Shown here piece after piece: positions 30,292 through 37,509 of a stretch of 37,509 nt of DNA. The stretch comes from Acidobacteriota bacterium (GTDB lineage Bacteria; Acidobacteriota; Vicinamibacteria; Vicinamibacterales; UBA2999), in contig JAHFUO010000006.1 in the NCBI GenBank assembly GCA_023265015.1, positions 1 to 37,509 on the forward strand, in the 5' to 3' direction. Within the stretch, counting starts at the first letter, position 1, and every line of letters begins with the position of its first letter. The position numbers were made by a program, and so were the translations under genes. The notes under the pieces were generated by a model that worked only from the letters and a program-made list of their open reading frames with translations, was not told the DNA's origin and made no database searches.

Positions 30292-30420
30292 GGGTGCGCC
30301 GGTTCGGGTTCGGGATGGGTTCGGGATGGGTTCGGGGTTCGTTCCGGGGTTGAATCCGGGGTTGAATTCAGGGTAGGGCTTCGAACCTGTGCACCCGTGA
30401 ACCCGCGCACCCGCGAACCC
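30247..30420. repeat. GGGTGCACG / GGGTTCGGGAT arrays forming a long imperfect hairpin
   Basis: The left arm GGTTCGTGGGTGCACGGGTGCACGGGTGCACAAGGTTCG (30247-30285) pairs with CGAACCTGTGCACCCGTGAACCCGCGCACCCGCGAACCC (30382-30420) with few mismatches. Between them lie repeated GGGTTCGGGAT and CCGGGGTTGAAT units. It fills the space between the CMD-family gene and the TIGR02757 gene, both on the minus strand, and covers the latter's first codons. Confidence 0.8.
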
Positions 30421-31067
30421 TATTTCGGAAACGGCTTGAGCGCGGGCGTGCTGCCCGCCGGCAGCGGCGTCCGCGCGACGTTGAGCACCATCGAGATCAT
30501 CGAGTAGTAGCCGTTCACGCCGACCAGGTCCATCATCCCCTGCTCGCCGAACTTCGCCACCGCCCGCGCATACGTGCGATCGGTGACGCTGTGGAGCTCG
30601 TTCAGCTCCGTGCTGAACTCGTAGACGATTTCCTGCTCGTCGGTCATGTTCTCCGGACGACGGCCGTCCGCAACCGCCTGGATGATCGCGTCGCTCAGGC
30701 CGGCCGTCTTCGCGTCGGCGGCGTGCACGTACCATTCGTACTCCTGCGTCCAGCGTCGCGACTGCAGCAGGATCGCGAATTCGCTGACCGCGCGCGGCAG
30801 CGCGTTGCCGAGGCGCAGGTAGATGCCCATCCGGGCGGCCGTCAGCATGAACTGCGGGCTGCGGCTGAGCGCGATGAATGGGCCGAAGACCTCCTGCTTG
30901 CGCTCCGCCAGGAAGTCGGCCGCCGCCTGCTTCTGCGCGGCGGTCAGCTTGTCCGCGGGAATCGGCGGAAGACGATCTTGCGCGGCACCGTCCGAAACAA
31001 ATGCACAAAGGGACATCACGATGAGAGTCGACGCGGCGACGATGATTTTCATGTGATTGAAATCCAT
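30420..31067 (-). CDS. exported carboxymuconolactone-decarboxylase-family protein
   Basis: A 215-residue protein with a signal peptide (IIVAASTLIVMSLCAFVSDGAAQ). The helical CMD/AhpD-like core is marked by VSEFAILLQSRRWTQEYEWYVHAADAKTAGLSDAIIQAVADGR. The C-x-x-C of AhpD peroxidases is absent, so it resembles the decarboxylase-like branch rather than a peroxidase. The ATG at 31067 has AGGAG unusually close (3 nt); a second ATG lies at 31052. Export of a CMD-fold protein is notable. It lies downstream of the IlvD operon on the same strand, after a tiny ORF. Confidence 0.78.
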   Translation of the reverse strand: MDFNHMKIIVAASTLIVMSLCAFVSDGAAQDRLPPIPADKLTAAQKQAAADFLAERKQEVFGPFIALSRSPQFMLTAARMGIYLRLGNALPRAVSEFAILLQSRRWTQEYEWYVHAADAKTAGLSDAIIQAVADGRRPENMTDEQEIVYEFSTELNELHSVTDRTYARAVAKFGEQGMMDLVGVNGYYSMISMVLNVARTPLPAGSTPALKPFPK

Positions 31068-31073
31068 GATCTC

Positions 31074-31148
31074 CTACTGCGTGGAGCGCATCGAAATCAT
31101 GAGCGCGACGGCGGCGAACCCGGCGCTCATCAAGACTTGCTTTTTCAT
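31074..31148 (-). CDS. possible 24-residue membrane peptide
   Basis: Too short for the ORF track. The minus strand from the ATG at 31148 reads MKKQVLMSAGFAAVALMISMRSTQ and stops at 31074, six bases before the CMD-family ATG. AAGGGG lies about six bases upstream of the ATG. It has a charged start and one hydrophobic stretch, like a small membrane peptide or leader. Coding status is uncertain. The ~100 bases between it and ilvD hold no other recognisable feature. Confidence 0.35.
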   Translation of the reverse strand: MKKQVLMSAGFAAVALMISMRSTQ

Positions 31149-31250
31149 CTCATACCCCTTCGTCACGTTCCACCAGGACACGAGGCCGACGCTTCGTTTG
31201 CGCTGAGAGCTTAATCCAATTTCCGCCGTCCACGTCGCCGGTATTGGCGT

Positions 31251-32966
31251 TCAGGGATCAGACGGGTTCGCCCGCAGAAAATCGAAATCGCAGCCCAGTT
31301 CCGGACCAAGAACTGCCTGCGCGTACAGCCGTGCGTAGCCGCGCGACGGCACCGTCCTCGATGGGACGTGATGACGCCTGGCCGCCAGCTCGCTGTCGGA
31401 CAGCAACACTTCGAGACGCTGCTCTTTCACGCTGAGACGGATCCGATCGCCGTTGCGCACCAATCCGAGCGGGCCACCGATCGCAGACTCCGGCGAGATG
31501 TGGAGCACAACCGTTCCGAACGCGGTTCCGCTCATCCGGGCGTCGGAAATGCGAAGCATGTCCTTCACGCCCGCGCGCGCGAGCTTCGCCGGAATCGGCA
31601 GATACCCGGCCTCCGGCATCCCGGCCCCGACCGATCCGGCATTCTGGAGCACGAGCACGTCGGTCGGGGTGACGTCCAGCGCCGGATCATCGATGCGATT
31701 CGAGAGGTCGTCGAGATCAGTGAACACGACGGCGCGGCCGACGTGCTCGAACAATCGCTCGTCGGCGGCGCCGCGTTTGAGGACGCAACCGTTGGGCGCG
31801 ATGTTTCCAAAGAGCGCAATCAGCCCTCCGGTCGCGCGGAACGGCTCCGCGAGCGGCCGCACAACCGAGCGATCGACGAAGCGGCGCCGACTCCGCAGGC
31901 GATCGCCGAGCGTGTCGCCCGTCACCGATCGGCAGTCGAGGTGGAGCAAGGGCTCGAGCTCCTGCAGGACCGCGTGCACGCCTCCGGCCGCGTGAAAGTC
32001 CTCCATGTAGTGCTCGCCGGTCGGCTTGAGATTCACAAGAACGGGAGTCGATTCGCTCAGCGCGTTCAACGCTCGAAGATCGAGCTGCAGCCCGACCCGG
32101 CCGGCGATGGCCGCGAGATGAATGACACCGTTCGTAGATCCGCCGATGGCGAGCAGCATTCGCGCCGCGTTTTCGATCGCATCGCTGGTGACAATCGCGT
32201 TCGGCGCGATTCCCGAATGCGACAGGCGTACCGCTTCCGTCCCTGTCGCTTCGGCAATCCTCAACCGATCGGCGTGGACCGCCGGCGCGGCCGCGCTGTC
32301 GGGCAGCGTCATCCCGAGCGTTTCGCTGATGCACGCCATCGTGCTGGCCGTGCCCATGACTGCGCAGGTTCCGGCAGTCACGGCCAGATTGTTCTCGACG
32401 TCCTCGATTTCCGCTTCGGTTGTCTCGCCCGAACGGAAGCGTGCCCAGAAGCGTCGGCAGTCCGTACACGCGCCGAGCCGCTCGCCGTTGTAGCGACCCG
32501 TCATCATCGGCCCGACGACAAGTTGGATCGCAGGCACGCCGGCGGAAAGAGCCCCCATCAGCTGCGCCGGCACGGTCTTGTCGCAGCCGCCGATGAGAAC
32601 CGCCGCGCTCATCGGCTGCGCCCGGATCATCTCTTCGACGTCCATCGACATCAGATTGCGAAAGACCAGGCTCGTCGGACTGAGGAACACCTCCCCGAGC
32701 GAAATCGTGGGGAACGGCAGCGGAAGCCCCCCCGCGGCGAGGACCCCCCTGCTGACCGCCTCGACGAGCTCGGGTGTCAACCGATGGCAGTTGTTGAATC
32801 CGCTTGCTGCGGTGGCGATCCCGATAATGGGCCTCTTCAGCATGTCGCCTGAATAGCCCATCGACTTGGCGAACGACCGCCGTAGATAGCTCGCGAACTC
32901 CGGATCCCCGTAGTTCGTCAGACCTTTGTTCAGATCTCCGCGGCGGGTTCTACTGGTTGTCGTCAA
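31251..32966 (-). CDS. IlvD/Edd-family sugar-acid dehydratase
   Basis: Fe-S dehydratase of the dihydroxyacid/6-phosphogluconate dehydratase family, 571 residues. Cluster-ligand motifs are VLIGGCDKTVPAQ, GACTDCRRFW and TCAVMGTASTM. Active-site region motifs are GGSTNGVIHLAAIAG, NIAPNGCVLKRG and ISDARMSGTAFGTVVLHISPE. The branch resembles aldonate (arabonate/xylonate-type) dehydratases, and the neighbours support a sugar-acid substrate, but a role in branched-chain amino acid synthesis cannot be excluded by sequence alone. The TTG start at 32966 lies inside the 3' end of the preceding dehydrogenase gene (17-nt overlap), a sign of translational coupling. Confidence 0.87.
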   Translation of the reverse strand: MTTTSRTRRGDLNKGLTNYGDPEFASYLRRSFAKSMGYSGDMLKRPIIGIATAASGFNNCHRLTPELVEAVSRGVLAAGGLPLPFPTISLGEVFLSPTSLVFRNLMSMDVEEMIRAQPMSAAVLIGGCDKTVPAQLMGALSAGVPAIQLVVGPMMTGRYNGERLGACTDCRRFWARFRSGETTEAEIEDVENNLAVTAGTCAVMGTASTMACISETLGMTLPDSAAAPAVHADRLRIAEATGTEAVRLSHSGIAPNAIVTSDAIENAARMLLAIGGSTNGVIHLAAIAGRVGLQLDLRALNALSESTPVLVNLKPTGEHYMEDFHAAGGVHAVLQELEPLLHLDCRSVTGDTLGDRLRSRRRFVDRSVVRPLAEPFRATGGLIALFGNIAPNGCVLKRGAADERLFEHVGRAVVFTDLDDLSNRIDDPALDVTPTDVLVLQNAGSVGAGMPEAGYLPIPAKLARAGVKDMLRISDARMSGTAFGTVVLHISPESAIGGPLGLVRNGDRIRLSVKEQRLEVLLSDSELAARRHHVPSRTVPSRGYARLYAQAVLGPELGCDFDFLRANPSDP

Positions 32967-33837
32967 GGAACCGGAGCAAACGCTTCAGCCGTTCATTGGC
33001 AGCAACCGGAACCGTGTCCGCGTCGCCGGCCTGCCATTGGTAAAACCCTTTGCCGCTGCGGATGCCGACATCCCCGCGCGCAACCATGTCCTGCAGCAGC
33101 GCCGTCGGCACCCCGGTATGTGACAAGGTGGGAACGATTGACCGCTGCGCCTGCGCATGCATCTCGAGACCGGCGATGTCCTTTTGTTCGAGCAGGCCGG
33201 TGATGCACATACGTGGTCCCAGGAGCCGCTTGGCGACCTTGTCGATCATCTCCGCGCTGGCGATTCCGTCTTCGATCAAGTGGTAGGCCTCGTGCAGAAT
33301 CGAATGCTGCAAGCGATTGATCAGGTAACCGTTGATCGGCCTCTCCAGCAGCACTGGCTCGCGGCCCGACTTTTTCACCGCGCAGACGGCGACGGCCACG
33401 GCGGCATCCTCGGTGCGCGATCCGCGTACGACCTCGATCATCGGAAACAGGTCCGCCGGCATGAAAAAATGCATCGCGAGAAAACGACCGGGAAACCTCA
33501 GGCCTTCGGCGAGCTCGTCCAGCGGCAGACCGGACGTATTCGTCGCCACGACGGGCGCTCCCTTATAGGCGACCTCGATCTGCTCATACACGGACCGCTT
33601 CACCGCGCGATCTTCGAAGACCGCCTCGATCACGAGATCGGGCACGTTATCGAGAGGCGGTTGGCGGACAACATGCACGGCGGGATGTGGAGCGATGATG
33701 TCGCGCGTGTCCATCAACGTCACCGCCATGTTCGCCCCCGCCATGAGTCGGGCAATCCCTTGACCCATGACTCCCCCGCCGGCGACCAGGACGCGACGGC
33801 AGAGAGCCGTGTCGAGCTGTTGATCGGTGATGGTCAT
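32950..33837 (-). CDS. 3-hydroxyacyl-CoA dehydrogenase-family NAD-dependent dehydrogenase
   Basis: A 295-residue NAD-binding dehydrogenase. It has the Rossmann motif VLVAGGGVMGQGIARLMA, ATNTSGLPLDELA, a catalytic-type histidine in LAMHFFMPADLFPMIEVV, and the helical C-terminal domain (INGYLINRLQHSILHEAYHLIEDGIAS). The family includes 3-hydroxybutyryl-CoA dehydrogenases and L-gulonate 3-dehydrogenase (lambda-crystallin). Given the IlvD dehydratase and MFS neighbours, oxidation of a sugar acid is inferred as likelier than fatty-acid oxidation; no thiolase or hydratase is nearby. It starts 21 nt after the MFS stop. Confidence 0.8.
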   Translation of the reverse strand: MTITDQQLDTALCRRVLVAGGGVMGQGIARLMAGANMAVTLMDTRDIIAPHPAVHVVRQPPLDNVPDLVIEAVFEDRAVKRSVYEQIEVAYKGAPVVATNTSGLPLDELAEGLRFPGRFLAMHFFMPADLFPMIEVVRGSRTEDAAVAVAVCAVKKSGREPVLLERPINGYLINRLQHSILHEAYHLIEDGIASAEMIDKVAKRLLGPRMCITGLLEQKDIAGLEMHAQAQRSIVPTLSHTGVPTALLQDMVARGDVGIRSGKGFYQWQAGDADTVPVAANERLKRLLRFLDDNQ

Positions 33838-33858
33838 CCAGCGAGGCTCACGATGGTG

Positions 33859-35190
33859 TCAACAGTCGGTGGCCATTTGCACGTGTGGCTGAGGCGCAGA
33901 GCCAATCCGCGCAAAACCCGACCTCATTGCCGCGTAGCAGGCGATGGCAAGCGTCGCCATCATGGCCATCCCCACCATCCCCGAAAGCCAGATTCCGCGA
34001 TAGTCCGCCAGGGCATTTCCGGGCTGCGAGTTGAGGGAGATTCCGACATAGCCGCTGACGGCGAGAACGCTCGCGCCCGCAAGTTGCCCGAGTGTGTTGG
34101 TGAAAGACGCGATCGACGCGGTTCGCAGCGGTCCGTACGTCTCGGAGATCGCGGCGGGCACCAGCGAAAACAGATTCACCGACATGCCGAGAAGGGCCGC
34201 GATCAGCACCAGCGACCAGACAGTGGACACACCCGCCGACAGAATCAGCAACAGGACGATGCCGGCGAGCAGCCATCCGATGAGCACGACAGTGCGCGAG
34301 ATGCCCCGCCTGGCAAGCACATCCGATAGCTTTCCGGCGAGAGGACAACCCACGGCTCGCCCTAACAGCGAATACGCGCCAAGCGCGAGCAATCCGCCGG
34401 CGACGACGGCCTGATTCAGTGACATTCCATATCTGGCGATGTAGACGTCCGCCGCGTAGACAGCCATCCACGTTTGTGTTCCGCGAATGCCGACGATGAA
34501 CCCTGAATAGATCATCGCGTAGCACCAGAGCTGCACGTCCCGGAGCAATGCCCGGTCGAACGGCTTTCTGATGGTGGCCGGCTCGTCGGCCGGGGCGGAT
34601 TTCAGCAACGCCACGCAGAGCAGGCCCATGGCGGCGATCACCAGGGCGACGGTCCTCATGCCCTGACGCCACCCGGAGGCGAAGTAGATCGAGAGCACCG
34701 GCAACAGAAAGAAGGCCATCCCTTCGCCAAGAGAGCCGCCCACACCGCCAAGGGTCGCCTGGCTCAGGCCACGTTGTGTGCTCGGAAACCACCGAGCAAT
34801 CGTGCCGGTCAGTGGGATATAGACGGCGGCGGCGGCGATACCGGCGCCGACGCGCCACAGGAGGAGCGACTGTTCGGTCTGTCCCGTCGCGAATCCGAGC
34901 GTGGTTCCAGCCGTCAGAAGAATCCCAAGGCCGATGACCCACCGGCTGCCGAATTTATCCGATGCGACGCCCCACGGCATTTGAAAGAACGCGTATGAAT
35001 AGAAGAACACCGACGCGAGGAGGCCCAGCGCTCCCTTGTCCATATGCAGATCGGCCGCGACGAACTTCTGAATCCCGGCGAAGTTCTGCCGTGAGAACTG
35101 GCTGGTGCCGTAGGCCAGGATGCCGACACAGAGGATGACCCAGCGATAGGCTGTTTGTTGGCGTGCTTCGAAGGTGCGAGCGCTGGACAC
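33859..35190 (-). CDS. MFS transporter, anion:cation-symporter-like
   Basis: A 443-residue major-facilitator protein with about twelve helices. The GTG start at 35190 is chosen because GGAGG lies four bases upstream and the product (SSARTFEARQQTAYRWVILCVGILAYGTSQFSRQNFAGI) begins just before helix 1; the track ORF adds a non-family extension. The signature between helices 2 and 3 (GVASDKFGSRWVIG) and the matching AGKLSDVLARRGISR in the second half are typical MFS loops. Its likeness to the ACS group, which imports sugar acids and other organic anions, fits the neighbouring catabolic enzymes. Confidence 0.82.
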   Translation of the reverse strand: MSSARTFEARQQTAYRWVILCVGILAYGTSQFSRQNFAGIQKFVAADLHMDKGALGLLASVFFYSYAFFQMPWGVASDKFGSRWVIGLGILLTAGTTLGFATGQTEQSLLLWRVGAGIAAAAVYIPLTGTIARWFPSTQRGLSQATLGGVGGSLGEGMAFFLLPVLSIYFASGWRQGMRTVALVIAAMGLLCVALLKSAPADEPATIRKPFDRALLRDVQLWCYAMIYSGFIVGIRGTQTWMAVYAADVYIARYGMSLNQAVVAGGLLALGAYSLLGRAVGCPLAGKLSDVLARRGISRTVVLIGWLLAGIVLLLILSAGVSTVWSLVLIAALLGMSVNLFSLVPAAISETYGPLRTASIASFTNTLGQLAGASVLAVSGYVGISLNSQPGNALADYRGIWLSGMVGMAMMATLAIACYAAMRSGFARIGSAPQPHVQMATDC

Positions 35191-35320
35191 GGTGCCTCCT
35201 GCCGGAAGACAGAGGTTTCGAATACCGCGGTGTAGGAGATTTCGTGGGGCGGCACACGCTATCAGATTGAACACGACAGCGCAAACGACAAGAGCGCTTG
35301 CCCATCGCGGAAGGCTGACT

Positions 35321-36124
35321 TCAGCCGTCCGCGCCTGTTGAGTACCGACGAGCGAAGGCCGCGACCCGCGCTTCGTCAACGAAGTTGCCGCCGACGCCAT
35401 CTTTCTTGAAATAGCTGCCGACAATCAAGCCGTTCACCTTCGGCAGCACCGTGTGCATGTTCTCCGGCGTCGCTCCGCTCCCAATCAGCAGCGGCAGCGT
35501 CGTCGCCGCGCGCACGACATCCACATCGTCTGCGCGGGTTTCCGCGCCCGTGCGGTCGCCGGAGACGATGATCGCGTCCGCCAGACCGCGCTCCGCCAGA
35601 TCGCGCGTTTCGCTGGTGAGGCCGCGATCCGCGAGCGACGCGGCATGCTTGACGCCCACATCCGCGAAGATCAGCGCCCGCGACCTGAGCGCCGATCGCA
35701 GCCGGACGGACAGGTGGCTCATGCCCTGGATGATCCCCTGCTCAGACACCACCGCGCTCATGTGGACGTTGACCCGGACGTACTGCGCGCCGGAGGCGGC
35801 CGCGATGGCGATCGCCGCCTCGCCATCGCTCCGCAGCACGTTGATCCCGACGGGCATGGCCGCCGCGCGGACGACCTCGCGCGAGACACCGGCCAGCGCA
35901 GCAACCGTTTCGGCCGGGACGCGCCCCGGGTAGTACGGCACGTCGCGGAAGTTCTCGACGATGACCGAATCAATCGAGTTCCTTTTGAAGATCTCGAGCT
36001 CGGAGAGCGCCTGGTCGTACACCTTCTGCATCGCACCGTCGTACAGCGGCGAGCCTGGCAGCGCCAGCAGGTGCAGGACTCCAATCAAGGGTTTCTTCGA
36101 GCCGAACAGATCCGTGAAGGTCAT
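35321..36124 (-). CDS. BtpA/SgcQ-family TIM-barrel protein
   Basis: A 267-residue protein of the BtpA family (named for a cyanobacterial photosystem I biogenesis factor; SgcQ in E. coli), whose chemistry is not established. Landmarks are KPLIGVLHLLALPGSPLYDG, DSVIVENFRDVPYYPGRVPAETVAALA, QYVRVNVHMSAVVSEQGIIQG, IFADVGVKHA, IIVSGDRTGAETRADDV and LLIGSGATPENM, which together read like a phosphate-binding TIM barrel. Placed first in an operon with an MFS importer, a dehydrogenase and an IlvD dehydratase. A sugar-processing role such as an aldolase or isomerase is an inference. Its ATG is only two bases from the ATG of the divergent gene. The 130 bp before the MFS gene hold no other gene. Confidence 0.85.
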   Translation of the reverse strand: MTFTDLFGSKKPLIGVLHLLALPGSPLYDGAMQKVYDQALSELEIFKRNSIDSVIVENFRDVPYYPGRVPAETVAALAGVSREVVRAAAMPVGINVLRSDGEAAIAIAAASGAQYVRVNVHMSAVVSEQGIIQGMSHLSVRLRSALRSRALIFADVGVKHAASLADRGLTSETRDLAERGLADAIIVSGDRTGAETRADDVDVVRAATTLPLLIGSGATPENMHTVLPKVNGLIVGSYFKKDGVGGNFVDEARVAAFARRYSTGADG

Positions 36125-36126
36125 GT

Positions 36127-37509
36127 ATGAGTAAGATCCGAGGCGATCACGTGAGACGCTCGCCTGTCGTTGCCGCGGCCGCGTCCCTCGTCTCGGCCGC
36201 CGTCATTGTCTACCACAACGCGCTGTCGGCGTATTTCTTCGACGACGACTTCCAGTGGCTCGTCGGGTCGTGGTCGTTTCATCCCGCACAGCTGGTGGCG
36301 TTCGGCAGCCTGAGTCACTTCTACCGGCCGCTCATCGACGTCTACTTCGCCGCCGCGACGCCGCTCTTCGGCGGATCGCCCGCGCTGTTTCACCTGGCCG
36401 GCATCATGCTGCACGCCGCGAACGCGCTGGTCGTGTTCGCGCTGGCGCGGACCGTGTCGCGTGCCGGGCCGGCTCCCGACTTCGCTCTTCGAGCTACGTC
36501 GGGCAAGGAAGCCGGCCCCCACGATCTGTATGGCTTTGTCGCGGCGCTGTTCTTCGTCGTGCAACCGTCGGACATCGACGCGATCGCGTGGGTCAGCGCG
36601 GTGTCGGAAGGGGCGGGTACGTTCTTCGGATCTCTCAGCCTGCTGTGCTTCCTCGAGTGGCTGCACACCGCACGCCCGCGATGGCGCCAGCTCTCGGCGC
36701 TCGCTTTCCTGCTCGCGCTGTTGTCGCACGAAAGCTCGGTGATGTTCCTGCCGGTCATCGCCCTGGCGGATTGGGCCTTCACCCGCGGCCCGAGGCGGGT
36801 CATCCAGGTCAGCGGCGCGGACGTTCCAGGTCAGGTCGGCGGCGCGGGCCTTCCCTTGTCCGCCGAAGCTCGCAGAGCGAAGGCGGAAGGTCCGCGAGAC
36901 ACGCGACACATCGTCCGCATCTACGCGCCCTACGTCGTGCTGACGCTCATGTACCTCGCGGTCGATGTCGTCGTGAACAGCAGGAACTACGTCGTCTCGC
37001 AGGGGCACTACACGATAGGCGTGCACGTCGTCCAGAACGCGCTCGACTACATCGACGCCTTGTATGTCGGCAGGCGCGACGGCGTGAACTACGCGGTCAT
37101 CGGGATCGGGCTCGCGTTGCTTCTGCTGCGCGGCAGCCGGCGCGTGAAGTTCGCCACCGGCTGGATGCTGCTCGCGCTCGCGCCGTTCGTCTTCTTCAAC
37201 TGGGCGAACACGTCGCGGTATCTCTACCAGCCCGCGATCGGATTCTCGATGCTGCTCGCGGAAGCGGTGGTCCGGCTCGACCGGCTCCTGGCGGGGCGGA
37301 TGCCCGGCCTCGCGCGGGCGACAATCGTCGCCGCCGTGGTGGCGGGGATCACGATTCGATTCGCGCTGTTTGCAATGGCCAACGTGACGAGCTTCGCAGC
37401 GCGCACCGAGACGTATCGGACCTACATCGCGTCATTCAGGGAGATTCATGGCGACATCCCGAGCCACACGGTGGTCCCGCCGGACCCGCGGCTCGACGTG
37501 AAGTTGCCC
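36127..37509 (+). CDS. GT-C-like polytopic membrane protein (open at window end)
   Basis: Absent from the ORF track because it has no stop in the window. From the ATG at 36127 (or the in-frame GTG at 36151 with GAGG upstream) the frame is open for 461 codons: AASLVSAAVIVYHNALSAYFFDDDFQWLVGSW. The acidic loop after helix 1 and about ten hydrophobic helices resemble GT39/ArnT-type lipid-linked-sugar transferases. The catalytic residues cannot be confirmed. Two palindromic DNA elements are read through in frame: AGPAPDFALRATSGKEAGP at about 114-132, and a segment around GAGLPLSAEARRAKAEGPRD at about 228-257. Minus-strand ORFs here are shadows. Confidence 0.72.
   Translation, partial: MSKIRGDHVRRSPVVAAAASLVSAAVIVYHNALSAYFFDDDFQWLVGSWSFHPAQLVAFGSLSHFYRPLIDVYFAAATPLFGGSPALFHLAGIMLHAANALVVFALARTVSRAGPAPDFALRATSGKEAGPHDLYGFVAALFFVVQPSDIDAIAWVSAVSEGAGTFFGSLSLLCFLEWLHTARPRWRQLSALAFLLALLSHESSVMFLPVIALADWAFTRGPRRVIQVSGADVPGQVGGAGLPLSAEARRAKAEGPRDTRHIVRIYAPYVVLTLMYLAVDVVVNSRNYVVSQGHYTIGVHVVQNALDYIDALYVGRRDGVNYAVIGIGLALLLLRGSRRVKFATGWMLLALAPFVFFNWANTSRYLYQPAIGFSMLLAEAVVRLDRLLAGRMPGLARATIVAAVVAGITIRFALFAMANVTSFAARTETYRTYIASFREIHGDIPSHTVVPPDPRLDVKLP
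36466..36518. repeat. in-frame palindromic element 1
   Basis: GGGCCGGCT (36466-36474) and AGCCGGCCC (36510-36518) are perfect inverted repeats. They enclose CCCGAC-ttc-GCTC-ttc-GAGC-tac-GTCGGG, a nested hairpin with 3-base internal loops. It is read as peptide in the GT-C-like gene. Confidence 0.8.
36807..36897. repeat. in-frame palindromic element 2 with a direct repeat
   Basis: The core TCCGCC-gaa-GCTC-gca-GAGC-gaa-GGCGGA (36859-36887) has the same arm and loop plan as element 1. It is flanked by CGCGGGCCTTCC and GGAAGGTCCGCG (11/12 complementary). A ~22-nt direct repeat, aggtcagcggcgcggacgttcc and aggtcggcggcgcgggccttcc, precedes it. Confidence 0.75.

Noticed and set aside
30292-31008. 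N-terminal half of the 546-codon ORF ending in TIGR02757
   Set aside because: Out-of-frame reading of the CMD-family gene plus repeat DNA.
36121-37026. 301-codon minus-strand ORF at the window end
   Set aside because: Antisense of the GT-C-like gene, whose hydrophobic helices and open frame are far more protein-like.

Overview
The window looks like a chromosome segment of an Acidobacteriota bacterium, most likely of the Vicinamibacteria (subdivision 6) type. The evidence is high G+C, Ser/Thr kinases that open with the phrase 'GTRLGPYEI', two VWFA proteins of the acidobacterial TIGR03436 type, a sulfatase-TPR protein, and many short-period intergenic repeats. No rRNA, tRNA, CRISPR array or intact transposase was seen. 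No stretch longer than 300 bases lacks a gene.

Layout. 1-309 (-): start of a Ser/Thr kinase, cut by the window edge. 392-5778 (+): a GGDEF diguanylate cyclase, a carboxypeptidase-regulatory/TPR protein coupled to a sulfatase-like/TPR membrane protein, and a Tat-exported amidohydrolase. 7962-5870 (-): atpZ, atpI, atpE and a YbhN-type membrane protein; atpB is absent from its usual place. 8076-14570 (+): one tightly overlapping operon of two VWFA proteins, a HemX/CcsA-like protein, hemA, hemC and a fused uroporphyrinogen-III methyltransferase-HemD. 14571-18198: an accessory island with a beheaded kinase remnant, two directly repeated ~739-bp Uma2 cassettes on either side of a PQQ-type dehydrogenase, and a MITE-like hairpin. 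18199-20485 (+): hemB and hemL resume the tetrapyrrole pathway. 20568-21131 (+): a DinB-like gene between two 9-bp repeat arrays. 26794-21161 (-): pyrE, truA, uppS, cdsA, dxr, rseP, a nucleotide, tRNA and envelope/isoprenoid operon. 26833-29358 (+): a TolC-family protein and a family-2 glycosyltransferase. 30291-29368 (-): a TIGR02757-family gene, preceded by a CMD-family gene. 36124-31251 (-): a probable sugar-acid catabolic operon (BtpA-like, MFS, hydroxyacid dehydrogenase, IlvD/Edd dehydratase). 36127-37509 (+): a GT-C-like membrane protein, open at the window end.

The most unusual feature is the repeat load. I see short-period arrays with 7-bp units (GATCCCC, TGAGCCC, TGCAAAA) and 9-bp units (CACGAAGRT, GGGTGCGAG, GGGTGCACG), plus several palindromic elements. 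They sit between genes, form hairpins between convergent genes, and run into coding sequence. Examples are an in-frame (Leu-Ala-Pro)n block in the sulfatase-TPR protein, Thr-Lys-rich C-terminal tails on two proteins, an N-terminal extension on AtpI, and palindromes read as peptide inside TruA and the GT-C-like protein. The second most unusual feature is the Uma2/PQQ island that splits the hem genes. All family assignments come from reading the translations; no database search was possible.
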